DNA of 64,000 nucleotides from Brevundimonas sp. NIBR10. GTDB taxonomy: Bacteria > Pseudomonadota > Alphaproteobacteria > Caulobacterales > Caulobacteraceae. Shown in pieces: positions 52,301 to 59,866 of the stretch; positions within the stretch are counted from its first letter, which is position 1, and each line of letters begins with the position of its first letter. A model generated the notes under the pieces. The model worked only from the letters and a program-made list of their open reading frames with translations, was not told the DNA's origin and made no database searches. The stretch covers positions 3,201,501 through 3,265,500 of the forward strand of contig NZ_CP115464.1 of assembly GCF_027912515.1 (NCBI RefSeq). Reading direction: 5' to 3'. A program made the position numbers and the translations under genes.

Positions 52301-52583
52301 ACTCGATGGTCACGTTCGACCGGCCGTCTCGGCTGGATGAGGTGATCCGGTCCACACCCTGGATGCCGGCGATCTGCTGTTCCACCGGCTCGGTAATCCG
52401 GTTCTCGATCACCTCGGCCGAGGCCCCGGCATAGCTGGTCGAGACCGACACCACGGGCGGATCGACGTCGGGCAGTTCGCGCACCGGCAGGAAGAAGAAG
52501 GCGGCCGCCCCGATCACGCACAGCACGATGGCGGCGACGGCGGCGAAGACCGGCCGCCGGACCGCGACATCTGACAGCATCAT
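49359..52583 (-). CDS. RND efflux transporter, HAE1 family
   Basis: A 1074-aa inner-membrane pump of the AcrB/MexB type. It starts MMLSDVAVRRPVFAAVAAIV, then LPVRELPDVDPPVVSVSTSYAGASAEVIE. It has twelve membrane helices in two halves, two large periplasmic loops (about 35-335 and 560-880) and the helix 4 motif GLVVDDAIVVTENI with the paired Asp for proton transfer. VAAKNGILIVEFANQLRDQG follows in the second half. A Gly-rich insert (RGGGGGGGNS) lies in the second loop. It overlaps the adaptor gene as ATGA. No TolC-type gene is next to it. Confidence 0.94.
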   Translation of the reverse strand: MMLSDVAVRRPVFAAVAAIVLCVIGAAAFFFLPVRELPDVDPPVVSVSTSYAGASAEVIENRITEPVEQQIAGIQGVDRITSSSRDGRSNVTIEFSLDRNIDDAANDVRDRVARVVGRLPEQANPPEVSKADSDASPIMILFLRSPTMSRLELTDYADRYLLDRLATVPGVAQAQIFGEQRYAMRIWLNAGAMAARGITVTQVENALNAQNVELPAGALESTDKDYTVRVARTYARAEDFAQLPIGTAGSGPAVSAASATTQPSASGATTALQAQGRYVTRLGDIARVEEAAAEPRRLFRGNGLDQVGLGITRQAQSNDLAISEGVTKLLDEIRPTLPPGTQLVVGVDNSVFTSHAIDEVWITIGISMVLVALVNFIFLGSFRAALIPSIVAPICLLATFIVLAPLGFSLNLLTLLALVLAIGLVVDDAIVVTENIQRRLDLGEPPLVAAERGARQVFFAVVATTVVLLAVFAPLLFLPGYVGRLFVELAAAIAAAVAFSAFLALSLSPMLASKILKPAANNGWLAHRVDRAMDGLKNSYANSLGMMVGSRLAVIGVGVMILLVAGGATAMFLTLPSELVPGEDRGRVQIRVAGPEGAGYDYTRKIMLGIEPILAEYKANGEVEAYQIGAPGFGGGSFNSGNGTLVLKDWSERTRSADEIAQELNGKLRGQTGAQVNASVPGAFQRGGGGGGGNSVEMIVTGAEYEDVYRWLQPVLAASLENPGFSRPRLNYEPNAPRLLVDVDPEKAAGLGVSSQEIGRTLETMFGSRRATTYIKGGQEYDVILQTERANRAGVGDLETLYVSTGGGVLVPLSSVVTTATSGDTPDRRRLDRQRAITLSADLTPGTTIADAVAFLNAEVAKQPRGLVNIQWGGAARDQAEAGGAVGFAFALALLLVFLVLAAQFESWITPAVIMLTVPLAAAGGLFGLFMAGSSLNIYSQIGLIILIGVAAKNGILIVEFANQLRDQGRSIREAIIESSSLRLRPIIMTSIATAFGALPLVLWQGAGAGSRQTIGVVIFAGALFATLLTLFVVPVIYGALARFTKSPEWTARKIEEWEAEETTAHDALPAPAE

Positions 52584-53731
52584 GGGCGCGCGCCCCCGGC
52601 AGCCACAGCACCACCGGCCGGACGTTGCCCGCCTCGCGCACCGCCCGCACCCGCCACCTGGACCGGCGCATTGGGCTGGATACGGTTCAGGCCCGAGCCC
52701 ACCACCTTGTCGCCGACCGCCAGGCCGGAGACGATTTCGACGAAGCCTCCCTCGACAGCTCCGGTTTCGACCTCGACCCGCTGGGCCGTGGAGCCGCGCT
52801 CGCCGGGCGTGATGCGATAGACGAAGGCACCCTCACCTTCGTACTGGATGGCGGACTCGGGCACCGCCGCGCTCTCGCGCTGACCCTGTGCCACGGCGAC
52901 GCGCATCAGCATTCCGGGACGAATTCGGCCGCCCGGATTGGGGAACTCGGCCCGCGCCGTCACCGCCCGCGTCGTCTCGTTGATCCGGCTATCGACCAGG
53001 GCGATCCGGCCTGAGAAACTTTCGCCGCCATAGGCGTCCGCCGTCGCCGTCAGCGGCAGGCCGGCCCGCAGAACGCCCAGATACCGCTCCGGCACGGGGA
53101 AATCGACGCGGATGGTCGAGGTGTCGTCCAACGTCGTGATCACCGCGCCGGGGTTGATCAGCGTACCAGCGGTCACCGTCGACAGGCCCAGCACACCGGC
53201 GAACGGCGCACGGATCACCCGGTCGCCGCGCCGCGCCTCGGCGGCATTCAGCGAGGCCCGCGCCGTCTCCAGCGCCGTCTGTGCCTGTTCCGCCGTGACC
53301 CGAGGCGCAACGCCCCGCTCGGCAAGGACGCGATAGCGTTCGTACTCCCGCTCGGCCTGGGTCACCTGGGCACGAGCCTCGATGATGCCGGCGTCTTCTT
53401 CCCGCGCCTGAAGCTGGACCAGAGGTGCCCCCGCCCCCACCCGCTGGCCGTCGGTAAACAGGACGGCGGTGATCAGTTCGGTGGTGGACGAGGTGATGTT
53501 GACCGACTTCTTGCCCCGCGCGGCACCCAGCACCCGGATCGTATCGCTGAACGACCGTGCCGCCACAGTCGCTTCTGAAACTTGTTGACCGCGCGCGCCG
53601 CCGCCACCTCCTCCCGGACCGCCCTTCTTCTCGCCCTCATCGGCGGCAAAGGCGACGCGCAGGATCACGGCAAGAACCATCAGCCCGATCAGGCACGCGG
53701 CGGCGACGAGGAAAAAGTGGCGTTTGATCAC
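52580..53731 (-). CDS. RND periplasmic adaptor protein (MFP)
   Basis: A 383-aa membrane-fusion protein linking the RND pump to an outer-membrane channel. It has an N-terminal anchor helix (about 7-27), a Gly-rich linker, a coiled-coil hairpin (about 110-170), lipoyl half-motifs such as GDRVIRAPFAGVLGLSTV and GTLINPGAVITTLDD, a beta-barrel domain and a Gly/Ala-rich tail. The start is GTG 53731 with GGAGAG 9 bp upstream; the frame is open to 53833 but without a family match. Its stop overlaps the pump start. Confidence 0.92.
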   Translation of the reverse strand: MIKRHFFLVAAACLIGLMVLAVILRVAFAADEGEKKGGPGGGGGGARGQQVSEATVAARSFSDTIRVLGAARGKKSVNITSSTTELITAVLFTDGQRVGAGAPLVQLQAREEDAGIIEARAQVTQAEREYERYRVLAERGVAPRVTAEQAQTALETARASLNAAEARRGDRVIRAPFAGVLGLSTVTAGTLINPGAVITTLDDTSTIRVDFPVPERYLGVLRAGLPLTATADAYGGESFSGRIALVDSRINETTRAVTARAEFPNPGGRIRPGMLMRVAVAQGQRESAAVPESAIQYEGEGAFVYRITPGERGSTAQRVEVETGAVEGGFVEIVSGLAVGDKVVGSGLNRIQPNAPVQVAGAGGARGGQRPAGGAVAAGGARP

Positions 53732-53850
53732 GCGGTAGACTCTCCGAACAACTGGGCGTCGGCATAGCGCCTGTCGCGGTCGTGGCAACTCAAGTCTGTG
53801 TAACGGCGAGGGTTGCGTATTCCGTCGAGCCAAAACGTCGCAAGTTCAGA

Positions 53851-54633
53851 TCAGAAGCGTCGCCACACCGCCACGACCAGGCCCCGGCCCAGGGGCGTCT
53901 CACGCCCCGCTGCGGTTTCCCGCCATCCGGCCTGCAGGCTCCAGGGACCGACATGACGAACCACCGAGGCTTCCAGCGAAAGCCAGCGCGCGCCATCGTG
54001 GTCCACGGCACCCGCATAGGCCTGCCCCAGGATCAGCCACCGCTCGCCGATATGGGCACCGATCGTGGCGTCGGCGCGGATCTCGTTGGGCAGGCCGTCC
54101 CGGAATCGTCGCGCGGCCTGGACTTCCACGAAACTGCGGTCGAAGCGAAAGGGGCCGTTCTTCGCCCCGCCGAAGGATCGCCCGACGGAGGTCCGGACCT
54201 CCCAGTCGTCCTCGCCGACACCCGGCGCGGCATAGCCCGCGTTGCGGCCGTCACCCGCCGAGGAATAGCCCGCCTGCACGCTGACCGCCGTCCGGTCGTC
54301 GCGCCACGCCTGCCAGATCAGCGCGACCTCCAGCGGCCCTCGTCCCTGATAGTCGACGAACTGGTCCTCGCCGTCCTGCCAGTCGCCCTTGATCTGGACC
54401 GTCAGCCGATCGGTCAGTCCGTATTCGGCGAAGACACCCAGGGACCGGTCACGGCGTTCGACCGTCAGGGGAGCCCGCTCGCCGTCAGGATCGAAAGCCT
54501 CATCGGCGACCATCCGTTCTGCCTTGACGATGACCTGGGCCTTGCCCTTCGGCTGAGTCCACGCCCCGGCCAGGGTCGCAGTCGGGGGAATCGACAGCGC
54601 CGCACCGATCAGGAGCGCGGCGCGATACTTCAA
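53851..54633 (-). CDS. Putative outer-membrane beta-barrel protein, unknown role
   Basis: A 260-aa exported protein. The start is TTG 54633, overlapping the aldolase stop as TTGA; this gives a signal peptide (MKYRAALLIGAALS to about residue 25, cleaved near AGA-W). The rest alternates hydrophobic and polar residues as in barrel strands (for example LGVFAEYGLTDRLTVQIKGD) and ends VAVWRRF with C-terminal Phe, the outer-membrane insertion signal. It is not a TolC-like coil protein, so it is unlikely to be the missing channel of the RND pump. Family not recognised. Confidence 0.65.
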   Translation of the reverse strand: MKYRAALLIGAALSIPPTATLAGAWTQPKGKAQVIVKAERMVADEAFDPDGERAPLTVERRDRSLGVFAEYGLTDRLTVQIKGDWQDGEDQFVDYQGRGPLEVALIWQAWRDDRTAVSVQAGYSSAGDGRNAGYAAPGVGEDDWEVRTSVGRSFGGAKNGPFRFDRSFVEVQAARRFRDGLPNEIRADATIGAHIGERWLILGQAYAGAVDHDGARWLSLEASVVRHVGPWSLQAGWRETAAGRETPLGRGLVVAVWRRF

Positions 54634-55394
54634 GCGTCGTAGCCCGGGGATTTCCGATCCAGCATCCGCAACGCGCCGGGCCATGCGAGAGAGGAGATGA
54701 AGCCGATCCCCCTGCCCTGCTCCTTCGTCTCCGCCTGGGCCGCGTCCGGCGCGATCAGCACATGCTCGCGCCCCCCTGACAGCGCCGCCACCTGCTGGGC
54801 GCAGGCACGCTCCAGGAAGAACATCCCGATCCACGCCGCCGCCGCCGTCTGTCCGACCGCCAGCGTCCCGTGGTTGCGCAGCAGCATCAGCGGCTTGTCG
54901 CCCAGGTCCGCGACCAGCCGCTCGCGCTCGTCGTGGTTCAACGCCAGCCCCTCATAGCCGTGATAGGCGACCTGATGCTGCAAGAGGCAGGCATTCTGGC
55001 CGATCGGCAGCAGGCCGTCCTGCTGCGCCGCCACCCCGACCCCGGCCACCGTGTGCAGGTGGATCACGAAATGCGCGTCGTCGCGCGCGCCGTGTATGGC
55101 TGAATGGATCGTAAATCCGGCCGGATTGATGAAGCTCTGGGTTTCCTGAACGATGTTGCCGTCCAGATCGACCTTGACCAGGCAGGACGCCGTCATCTCC
55201 TCGAAATACCAGCCGTAGGGGTTGATCAGGAAATGGTGTTCGGGCCCCGGAACGCGCGCCGAGACGTGGGTGAAGATCATGTCGTCCCAACCATGCAGGG
55301 CGACCAGCCGGTAGAGGGCAGCCAGCTCGACACGGGCCTGCCATTCCTCAGCGGAAACCCGGGACTTCAGCGTGTGGGCGGCTCCATCGGCCAT
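54630..55394 (-). CDS. Class II aldolase/adducin-family protein
   Basis: A 254-aa protein of the fuculose-phosphate aldolase fold. Zinc ligands are seen in VIHLHTVAGVGVA (HLH) and LRNHGTLAVGQT (His); ITFTHVSAR-like IFTHVSARVPGPEHHF marks the N-terminal part. Many such proteins beside non-sugar genes are demethylases, decarboxylases or adducin-like proteins of unknown substrate. AGGAGG lies 6 bp before ATG 55394, a very strong site. It is translationally coupled to the outer-membrane protein gene. Confidence 0.88.
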   Translation of the reverse strand: MADGAAHTLKSRVSAEEWQARVELAALYRLVALHGWDDMIFTHVSARVPGPEHHFLINPYGWYFEEMTASCLVKVDLDGNIVQETQSFINPAGFTIHSAIHGARDDAHFVIHLHTVAGVGVAAQQDGLLPIGQNACLLQHQVAYHGYEGLALNHDERERLVADLGDKPLMLLRNHGTLAVGQTAAAAWIGMFFLERACAQQVAALSGGREHVLIAPDAAQAETKEQGRGIGFISSLAWPGALRMLDRKSPGYDA

Positions 55395-55557
55395 GTTCAA
55401 ACCTCCTCGGTCGCCTCTGACGGGCGTCGCTCACCGTTGCCTCGCACGCTCCCCTCGTCAAGCGACGCGGCATGGTTGAGGCTTTGTTAACCGAGTTTTC
55501 ATGTCCGGAACCGCACAGTGAACGCACGACTCGCACGAGTTCGACCGGAGCCCGCCC

Positions 55558-56661
55558 GTGACAGCCGTCGCCGCCCTGCAATCCTTCCGCCCGGCTCCCC
55601 AGGTCAGCGTTCCTCCGTCCGAACTTCTGGCCCTGGCGAAAAGCCGCACCACCGACGACCGTCAGCGCCTGCTACTCGGGATCGCCGCCCTTTGCGACGC
55701 CACGCCGACCGGTGCCGAAGCCTCGCCGGTCTTGACCGAGATCTTCATGACCCTGGCCCGTCAGGCCGAGCATGACATCCGCAAATCACTGGCCGAAAGC
55801 CTGGCCGGCGCCGACTGGGCACCGCTGGCCCTCGTCAATATGCTGGCGCTCGACGAGATCGAGATCGCACGCCCGATCATCGCCTCCAGCCCCCTGCTTC
55901 GTGATCAGGATCTGCTGCGCATCCTGGTCGAGGCCACCATCGAGCACCAGATCGAGGTCGCCCGCCGCCCCGCCCTCAGCGGCCGCGTCGCCGATGCCAT
56001 CATCGACGCGGCCGAACCGTCCACCATGACCGCGCTCGCCTCCAACCGGACGGCCGAGATCAGCGAAACGGGCCTGCATCGCCTGATCGAGCAGTCGCGG
56101 CGCATCGCCGCCCTGCGCGCGCCGCTGACCCGCCACCCGCGCCTTAACGAGACCCTGGCTCGCGAGCTCTACAGCCTGGTCGGCGTCGCCCTGCGCCAAG
56201 CCATCGGCGAACGGTTCCGCGTCGATGACACCGCCCTGTCCCACGCCATCGACGGCGCGGTATCGAACCTGCGCGACCCCGTCCCGGTCACGACACTGTC
56301 CGAACGCGAGGAGATGGAGCGGCGTCTGATCGACAAGCTTCAGTCCGCCGGGCAACTCCGCGCCGGCTTCCTGATCCGCGCAGTTCGCGAAAAGCGCCTC
56401 ACCCTGTTTGAGCACGGTCTGGCGGCGCTGGGCGGTTTCACGATCACCCAGGTGCGCGCCGCCGTCATGCGCCCGACGCCCGAGGCCCTGTTCCTGGCCT
56501 GCACCGCCGTAGGCATCGACCGGGCGGTATTCTCCGCCATCCTGGAAGACATCCGCAAGCTGACGCGAGGTTCGCCGGGCGAGGCGCAGGGCGCGTCCTG
56601 GACTGCCGTGACCCTGTCTCCGTCTGCCGCCGCCAAGGCCTTCCGGGACATGACCGGCTGA
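55558..56661 (+). CDS. DUF2336 domain protein
   Basis: A 367-aa, mostly helical cytoplasmic protein with the DUF2336 domain over most of its length. This family is found almost only in alphaproteobacteria and often near signalling genes. HEAT-like helical pairs are suggested by repeated segments such as ESLAGADWAPLALVNMLALD and LREILVEATIEHQIEVA-like stretches. The start is GTG 55558 with GGAG 8 bp upstream. It lies two genes before an Hpt protein. Function unknown. Confidence 0.82.
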   Translation: MTAVAALQSFRPAPQVSVPPSELLALAKSRTTDDRQRLLLGIAALCDATPTGAEASPVLTEIFMTLARQAEHDIRKSLAESLAGADWAPLALVNMLALDEIEIARPIIASSPLLRDQDLLRILVEATIEHQIEVARRPALSGRVADAIIDAAEPSTMTALASNRTAEISETGLHRLIEQSRRIAALRAPLTRHPRLNETLARELYSLVGVALRQAIGERFRVDDTALSHAIDGAVSNLRDPVPVTTLSEREEMERRLIDKLQSAGQLRAGFLIRAVREKRLTLFEHGLAALGGFTITQVRAAVMRPTPEALFLACTAVGIDRAVFSAILEDIRKLTRGSPGEAQGASWTAVTLSPSAAAKAFRDMTG

Positions 56662-56745
56662 TACGGCCGGCGGATACGGTTTGACACCGGCCCCGGCCTC
56701 GGCTTTGCCTAACGCCGTGAACGCCCAGCCCCCCTCGCCGTCCCG

Positions 56746-57516
56746 ATGACCGCCTCGACCACCCTCGCCTTCGTCGCCAGCGATCGGCCCGAGGCGCAGC
56801 AGGCTCGCGAACGGCTGATCGCCCGCTACGGTTCGGTCGATGTCGATCAGGCCGACGTCATCGTCGCCTTGGGCGGCGACGGCTTCATGCTGGAGACGCT
56901 CCACGCCGATCTCAGTCGCCGCACGCCGGTCTATGGCATGAACCGGGGCTCGGTCGGGTTTCTGATGAACGACTACGACGAGGATGATCTGCCCGCCCGC
57001 ATTGCCGAGGCCGGCCGCGCCGTCATCCATCCGCTCCAGATGGACGCCACAACCGAAGCCGGTCAGGTCCATTCCGGTCTGGCCATCAACGAGGTCTCCC
57101 TGCTGCGGCAGACCCGCCAGAGCGCCAAGATCCGCATCTCCATCGACGGCAAGGTGAGGCTGGACGAGCTGACCTGCGACGGCTGCATGGTCGCCACCCC
57201 GGCCGGTTCGACTGCCTACAACCTGTCTGCCCACGGCCCGATCATTCCGCTGGACGCCCGCGTCCTGGCACTCACCCCGATCAGCGCCTTTCGCCCCCGC
57301 CGCTGGCGCGGTGCTCTGTTGCCGCATGAGGCGCGGGTCTGTTTCGAGGTGCTGGAAGCCGACAAACGGCCGGTCAGCGCCGTCGCCGACGGCCTTGAAG
57401 TCCGCCGGGTCGCCAGGGTCGAGGTCCGCGAACGCCGCGACATCGACCTGGTCATGCTGTTCGACGCCGGCCGATCGTTCGAGGAACGGGTCCTGGCCGA
57501 GCAGTTCACGGCCTGA
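56746..57516 (+). CDS. nadK: NAD kinase
   Basis: A 256-aa enzyme that phosphorylates NAD+ to NADP+. The ATP-binding GGDG motif is at 43-46 ([14 protein letters not shown]), followed by [12 protein letters not shown] and the conserved [18 protein letters not shown] region that binds NAD. Length is typical of alphaproteobacterial NadK. ATG 56746 follows DUF2336 by 84 bp. A weak hairpin follows the stop. Confidence 0.95.
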   Translation: MTASTTLAFVASDRPEAQQARERLIARYGSVDVDQADVIVALGGDGFMLETLHADLSRRTPVYGMNRGSVGFLMNDYDEDDLPARIAEAGRAVIHPLQMDATTEAGQVHSGLAINEVSLLRQTRQSAKIRISIDGKVRLDELTCDGCMVATPAGSTAYNLSAHGPIIPLDARVLALTPISAFRPRRWRGALLPHEARVCFEVLEADKRPVSAVADGLEVRRVARVEVRERRDIDLVMLFDAGRSFEERVLAEQFTA

Positions 57517-57542
57517 AGTCGCGACTCACCGTTCCTTAACGG

Positions 57543-57563
57543 CCCCCGTGCAGGATCAGGGGG
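57543..57563 (+). terminator. Weak hairpin after nadK
   Basis: CCCCC (57543-57547) and GGGGG (57559-57563) with an 11-nt loop, followed by TTCGTTT. The short stem and broken T run make it a marginal terminator. Confidence 0.3.
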
Positions 57564-57584
57564 TTCGTTTCAGGAGCTTTCTTC

Positions 57585-58061
57585 GTGAGCAACCCGGCCC
57601 AGGTCATCCGCCCCCCCAACACGCTTCGCCTCAAGGTCGGCGGCGGGTTCGGCGGCATCGACGCCAACGCCATCGCCAAGGCCGAGGCGGCCCTGAAGGC
57701 CATGTCTTCCCAATTCGGCCAGTGGCTCCAGGACGAGATCACCAAGCTGGACGCTGCCCAGGCCGCCATCCGCGCCAGGGGCCTGAACGCCGAGACGGCC
57801 GAGGAGCTCTATTTCCGCGCCCATGACCTGAAGGGTCTGGGCAGCACCTACCAGTATCCGCTGGTCACCCGTCTGGCCGGATCCCTGTGCAAGCTGCTGG
57901 ACGAACCCGGCAAGCGCGCCGAGGCCCCCCAGGCCCTGCTCGACGCCCACATCGACGCCATACGCGCAGTGGTCCGCGACGAAATCCAGACCGACGACCA
58001 CCCCACCGGCCGCATCCTGGCCGAAACGCTGGAAGCCAAGGTCAGCGCCTACCGGGCGTAA
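57585..58061 (+). CDS. Orphan Hpt-domain phosphotransfer protein
   Basis: A 158-aa cytoplasmic protein with a histidine phosphotransfer bundle. The phospho-acceptor is His80 in RAHDLKGLGSTYQYP, which matches the Hpt H-x-L/I-K-G pattern. The N-terminal 25 residues (IRPPNTLRLKVGGGFGG) form a conserved-looking extension. The start is GTG 57585 with AGGAG 8 bp upstream. There is no kinase or response regulator next to it, so it must serve a relay encoded elsewhere. A weak hairpin separates it from nadK. Confidence 0.85.
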   Translation: MSNPAQVIRPPNTLRLKVGGGFGGIDANAIAKAEAALKAMSSQFGQWLQDEITKLDAAQAAIRARGLNAETAEELYFRAHDLKGLGSTYQYPLVTRLAGSLCKLLDEPGKRAEAPQALLDAHIDAIRAVVRDEIQTDDHPTGRILAETLEAKVSAYRA

Positions 58062-58092
58062 CCCCGCCGTATCCGGCAAACGGAGACGCCAG

Positions 58093-59643
58093 TCAGTTCG
58101 GCGGCCGCCGCGCGTGGGTCTTCTGCTCGAAGGCGTAGCCCAGCGACAGGATGGTCGCGTCGTCCCACTTGCCGCCGATGAAGCTGATGCCGACCGGCAT
58201 GCCGCGATCGAAGCCCATGGGCACGGTCAGGTGCGGATAGCCCGCCACCGCCGCGATGGTCGATGTGGACCCCTGCGCATTGTCATCGTCCTCGCGGTCG
58301 TTGGTCCAGGCGCGTGACGTCGTGGGTGCGATCAGGGCGACCACGTCATTGTCGGCCATCATCCTGTCGATGCCCTCGGGTCCGGCCAGACGAAACGAGG
58401 TGGCGCGGGCGTCGATGTATTCCTGGGTCGTCAGGTCGCCCTTGGCTTGCGCCTGCTCGAACAGTTCCTGACCGAACAGGACGGTCTCGGCCGGGGTGGC
58501 GGCGTTGAAGGCGATCAGGTCGGCCAGGGTCCGGGTCGGCACCTGGACCGGGTCGGTCGAGGCCAGATAGGCGTTCAGGTCAGCTTTCAGCTCGAACATC
58601 AGCACCTTGAACGATTCCCCGCCGATGGTGCGCAGGTCGGGGGCGGTGGTGATGTCCACCAGCACGGCACCGGCGTCTCGCATCGCCTGCAGCGAGGTCT
58701 CGAACGCCGCCATCGTGTCGGCCGAATAGTTGGTGGCATAGCGAAGCACCCCGATCCGGGTGCCGGACAGGCTGTTCGCGTCCAGCGCCGCGCGATAATC
58801 GACCTTGCGCGCATCGGCCTCGGCGGTGGCGGCGTCCAGCGGGTCGGAACCGGCGATGGCGGTCATGACGATGGCGGCGTCCTCGACGGTCGTGGCGATC
58901 GGCCCGGCCGTGTCCTGGGAATGGCTGATCGGCACGATATGGGTGCGGCTGACCAGACCCACGGTCGGCTTGAACCCGACCACCCCGTTGACCGAGGCCG
59001 GGCAGGTGATCGAGCCGTTGGTCTCGGTCCCGATGGCCACGGGGGCCAGACCCACGGCGACCGCTACCGCGCTGCCTGATGAGGAGCCACAGGCGGTGCG
59101 GGCCGGGTCATAGGGATTGGACGTCAGACCCCCGACCGCGCTCCAGCCGCTGATCGACCGCGTCGATCGGATATTGGCCCACTCGGACAGGTTGGTCTTG
59201 CCGAGGACCACCGCCCCGGCCGTCCGCAGGCGCGTCACGAGTGGCGCGTCCCGACCGGGCGCGTTGGCGGCCAGTGCAAGCGAACCGGCCGTGGTCGGCA
59301 TATCGGCGGTCTCGATATTGTCCTTGAGAAGTACCGGCAGGCCGACTAGCGCCCCGGTCGGAATATCGATCGGCTGTTCAGCGAGGGCGGCCGGTGCGAT
59401 CGCAATCACAGCGTTTAACGGTGGGTCGAAGGCCGTGTCCGCACTCAAGATCAGCGCGACCGAACCTTCGATGGCAGAGCGGGCCGGGAACTGGCCGTCA
59501 ACGACGGCCGCGGCGGTCGGGGGCTGATAGATGCGTCCGCCGTTGTCGCCTGGCATCGTCCAACTGCCGTCATCGTTCGGCGTAGCGCAAGCCGACAAGG
59601 ATAGGGCGGCGACCGCAAATGCGGACAGGAGGACGGTCTTCAT
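58093..59643 (-). CDS. Lipoprotein amidase (amidase signature family)
   Basis: A 516-aa exported lipoprotein. The signal peptide has lipobox LSAC (Cys19). The amidase-signature domain has the catalytic Ser-cisSer-Lys triad: Lys in VLLKDNIETADMPTTAGS, and the two Ser in ACGSSSGSAVAVAVGL and ETNGSITCPAS. It would hydrolyse amides or esters at the cell surface or in the periplasm. Proteins of this type (amidase-like esterases) are frequent in Caulobacterales. Single gene, ending convergent with the Hpt gene. Confidence 0.9.
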   Translation of the reverse strand: MKTVLLSAFAVAALSLSACATPNDDGSWTMPGDNGGRIYQPPTAAAVVDGQFPARSAIEGSVALILSADTAFDPPLNAVIAIAPAALAEQPIDIPTGALVGLPVLLKDNIETADMPTTAGSLALAANAPGRDAPLVTRLRTAGAVVLGKTNLSEWANIRSTRSISGWSAVGGLTSNPYDPARTACGSSSGSAVAVAVGLAPVAIGTETNGSITCPASVNGVVGFKPTVGLVSRTHIVPISHSQDTAGPIATTVEDAAIVMTAIAGSDPLDAATAEADARKVDYRAALDANSLSGTRIGVLRYATNYSADTMAAFETSLQAMRDAGAVLVDITTAPDLRTIGGESFKVLMFELKADLNAYLASTDPVQVPTRTLADLIAFNAATPAETVLFGQELFEQAQAKGDLTTQEYIDARATSFRLAGPEGIDRMMADNDVVALIAPTTSRAWTNDREDDDNAQGSTSTIAAVAGYPHLTVPMGFDRGMPVGISFIGGKWDDATILSLGYAFEQKTHARRPPN

Positions 59644-59688
59644 CGGCGGACTTCCGGGCGGCGGGAGGAGGCAGGCACCTTCCTTCTT

Positions 59689-59845
59689 TCGTCATGCTCC
59701 GGCAAGCCGCGCCTTCGCGGCGCAGACCGGGGGACCCAGCGGCACGTAGGAGCGCGAACCTGTCGCGCATGGGATTTGCAACCTCATGCCTGAACAGGTC
59801 GCCTTCGGCGCCGCTGGGTGGCCCGGTCAAGCCGGGCCATGACGA
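59689..59845. repeat. Nested inverted repeat element between amidase and S9 peptidase genes
   Basis: 157 bp able to fold into one long hairpin. Outer arms at 59689-59703 and 59831-59845 pair with few mismatches; inner arms at 59725-59743 and 59810-59828 pair over 19 bp with two mismatches. A small GCGCC-TTCG-GGCGC-type hairpin lies in the left half. It fits the class of short palindromic intergenic repeats (REP/RPE/MITE-like) known in alphaproteobacteria. No coding sign. Confidence 0.6.
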
Positions 59846-59866
59846 AATCAAGGGAGGATGAGCGGA

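Noticed and set aside
55480..55500. Possible CtrA half-site (GTTAACC) upstream of the DUF2336 gene
   Set aside because: Only one TTAA half is present; the second half at the proper spacing is not matched.
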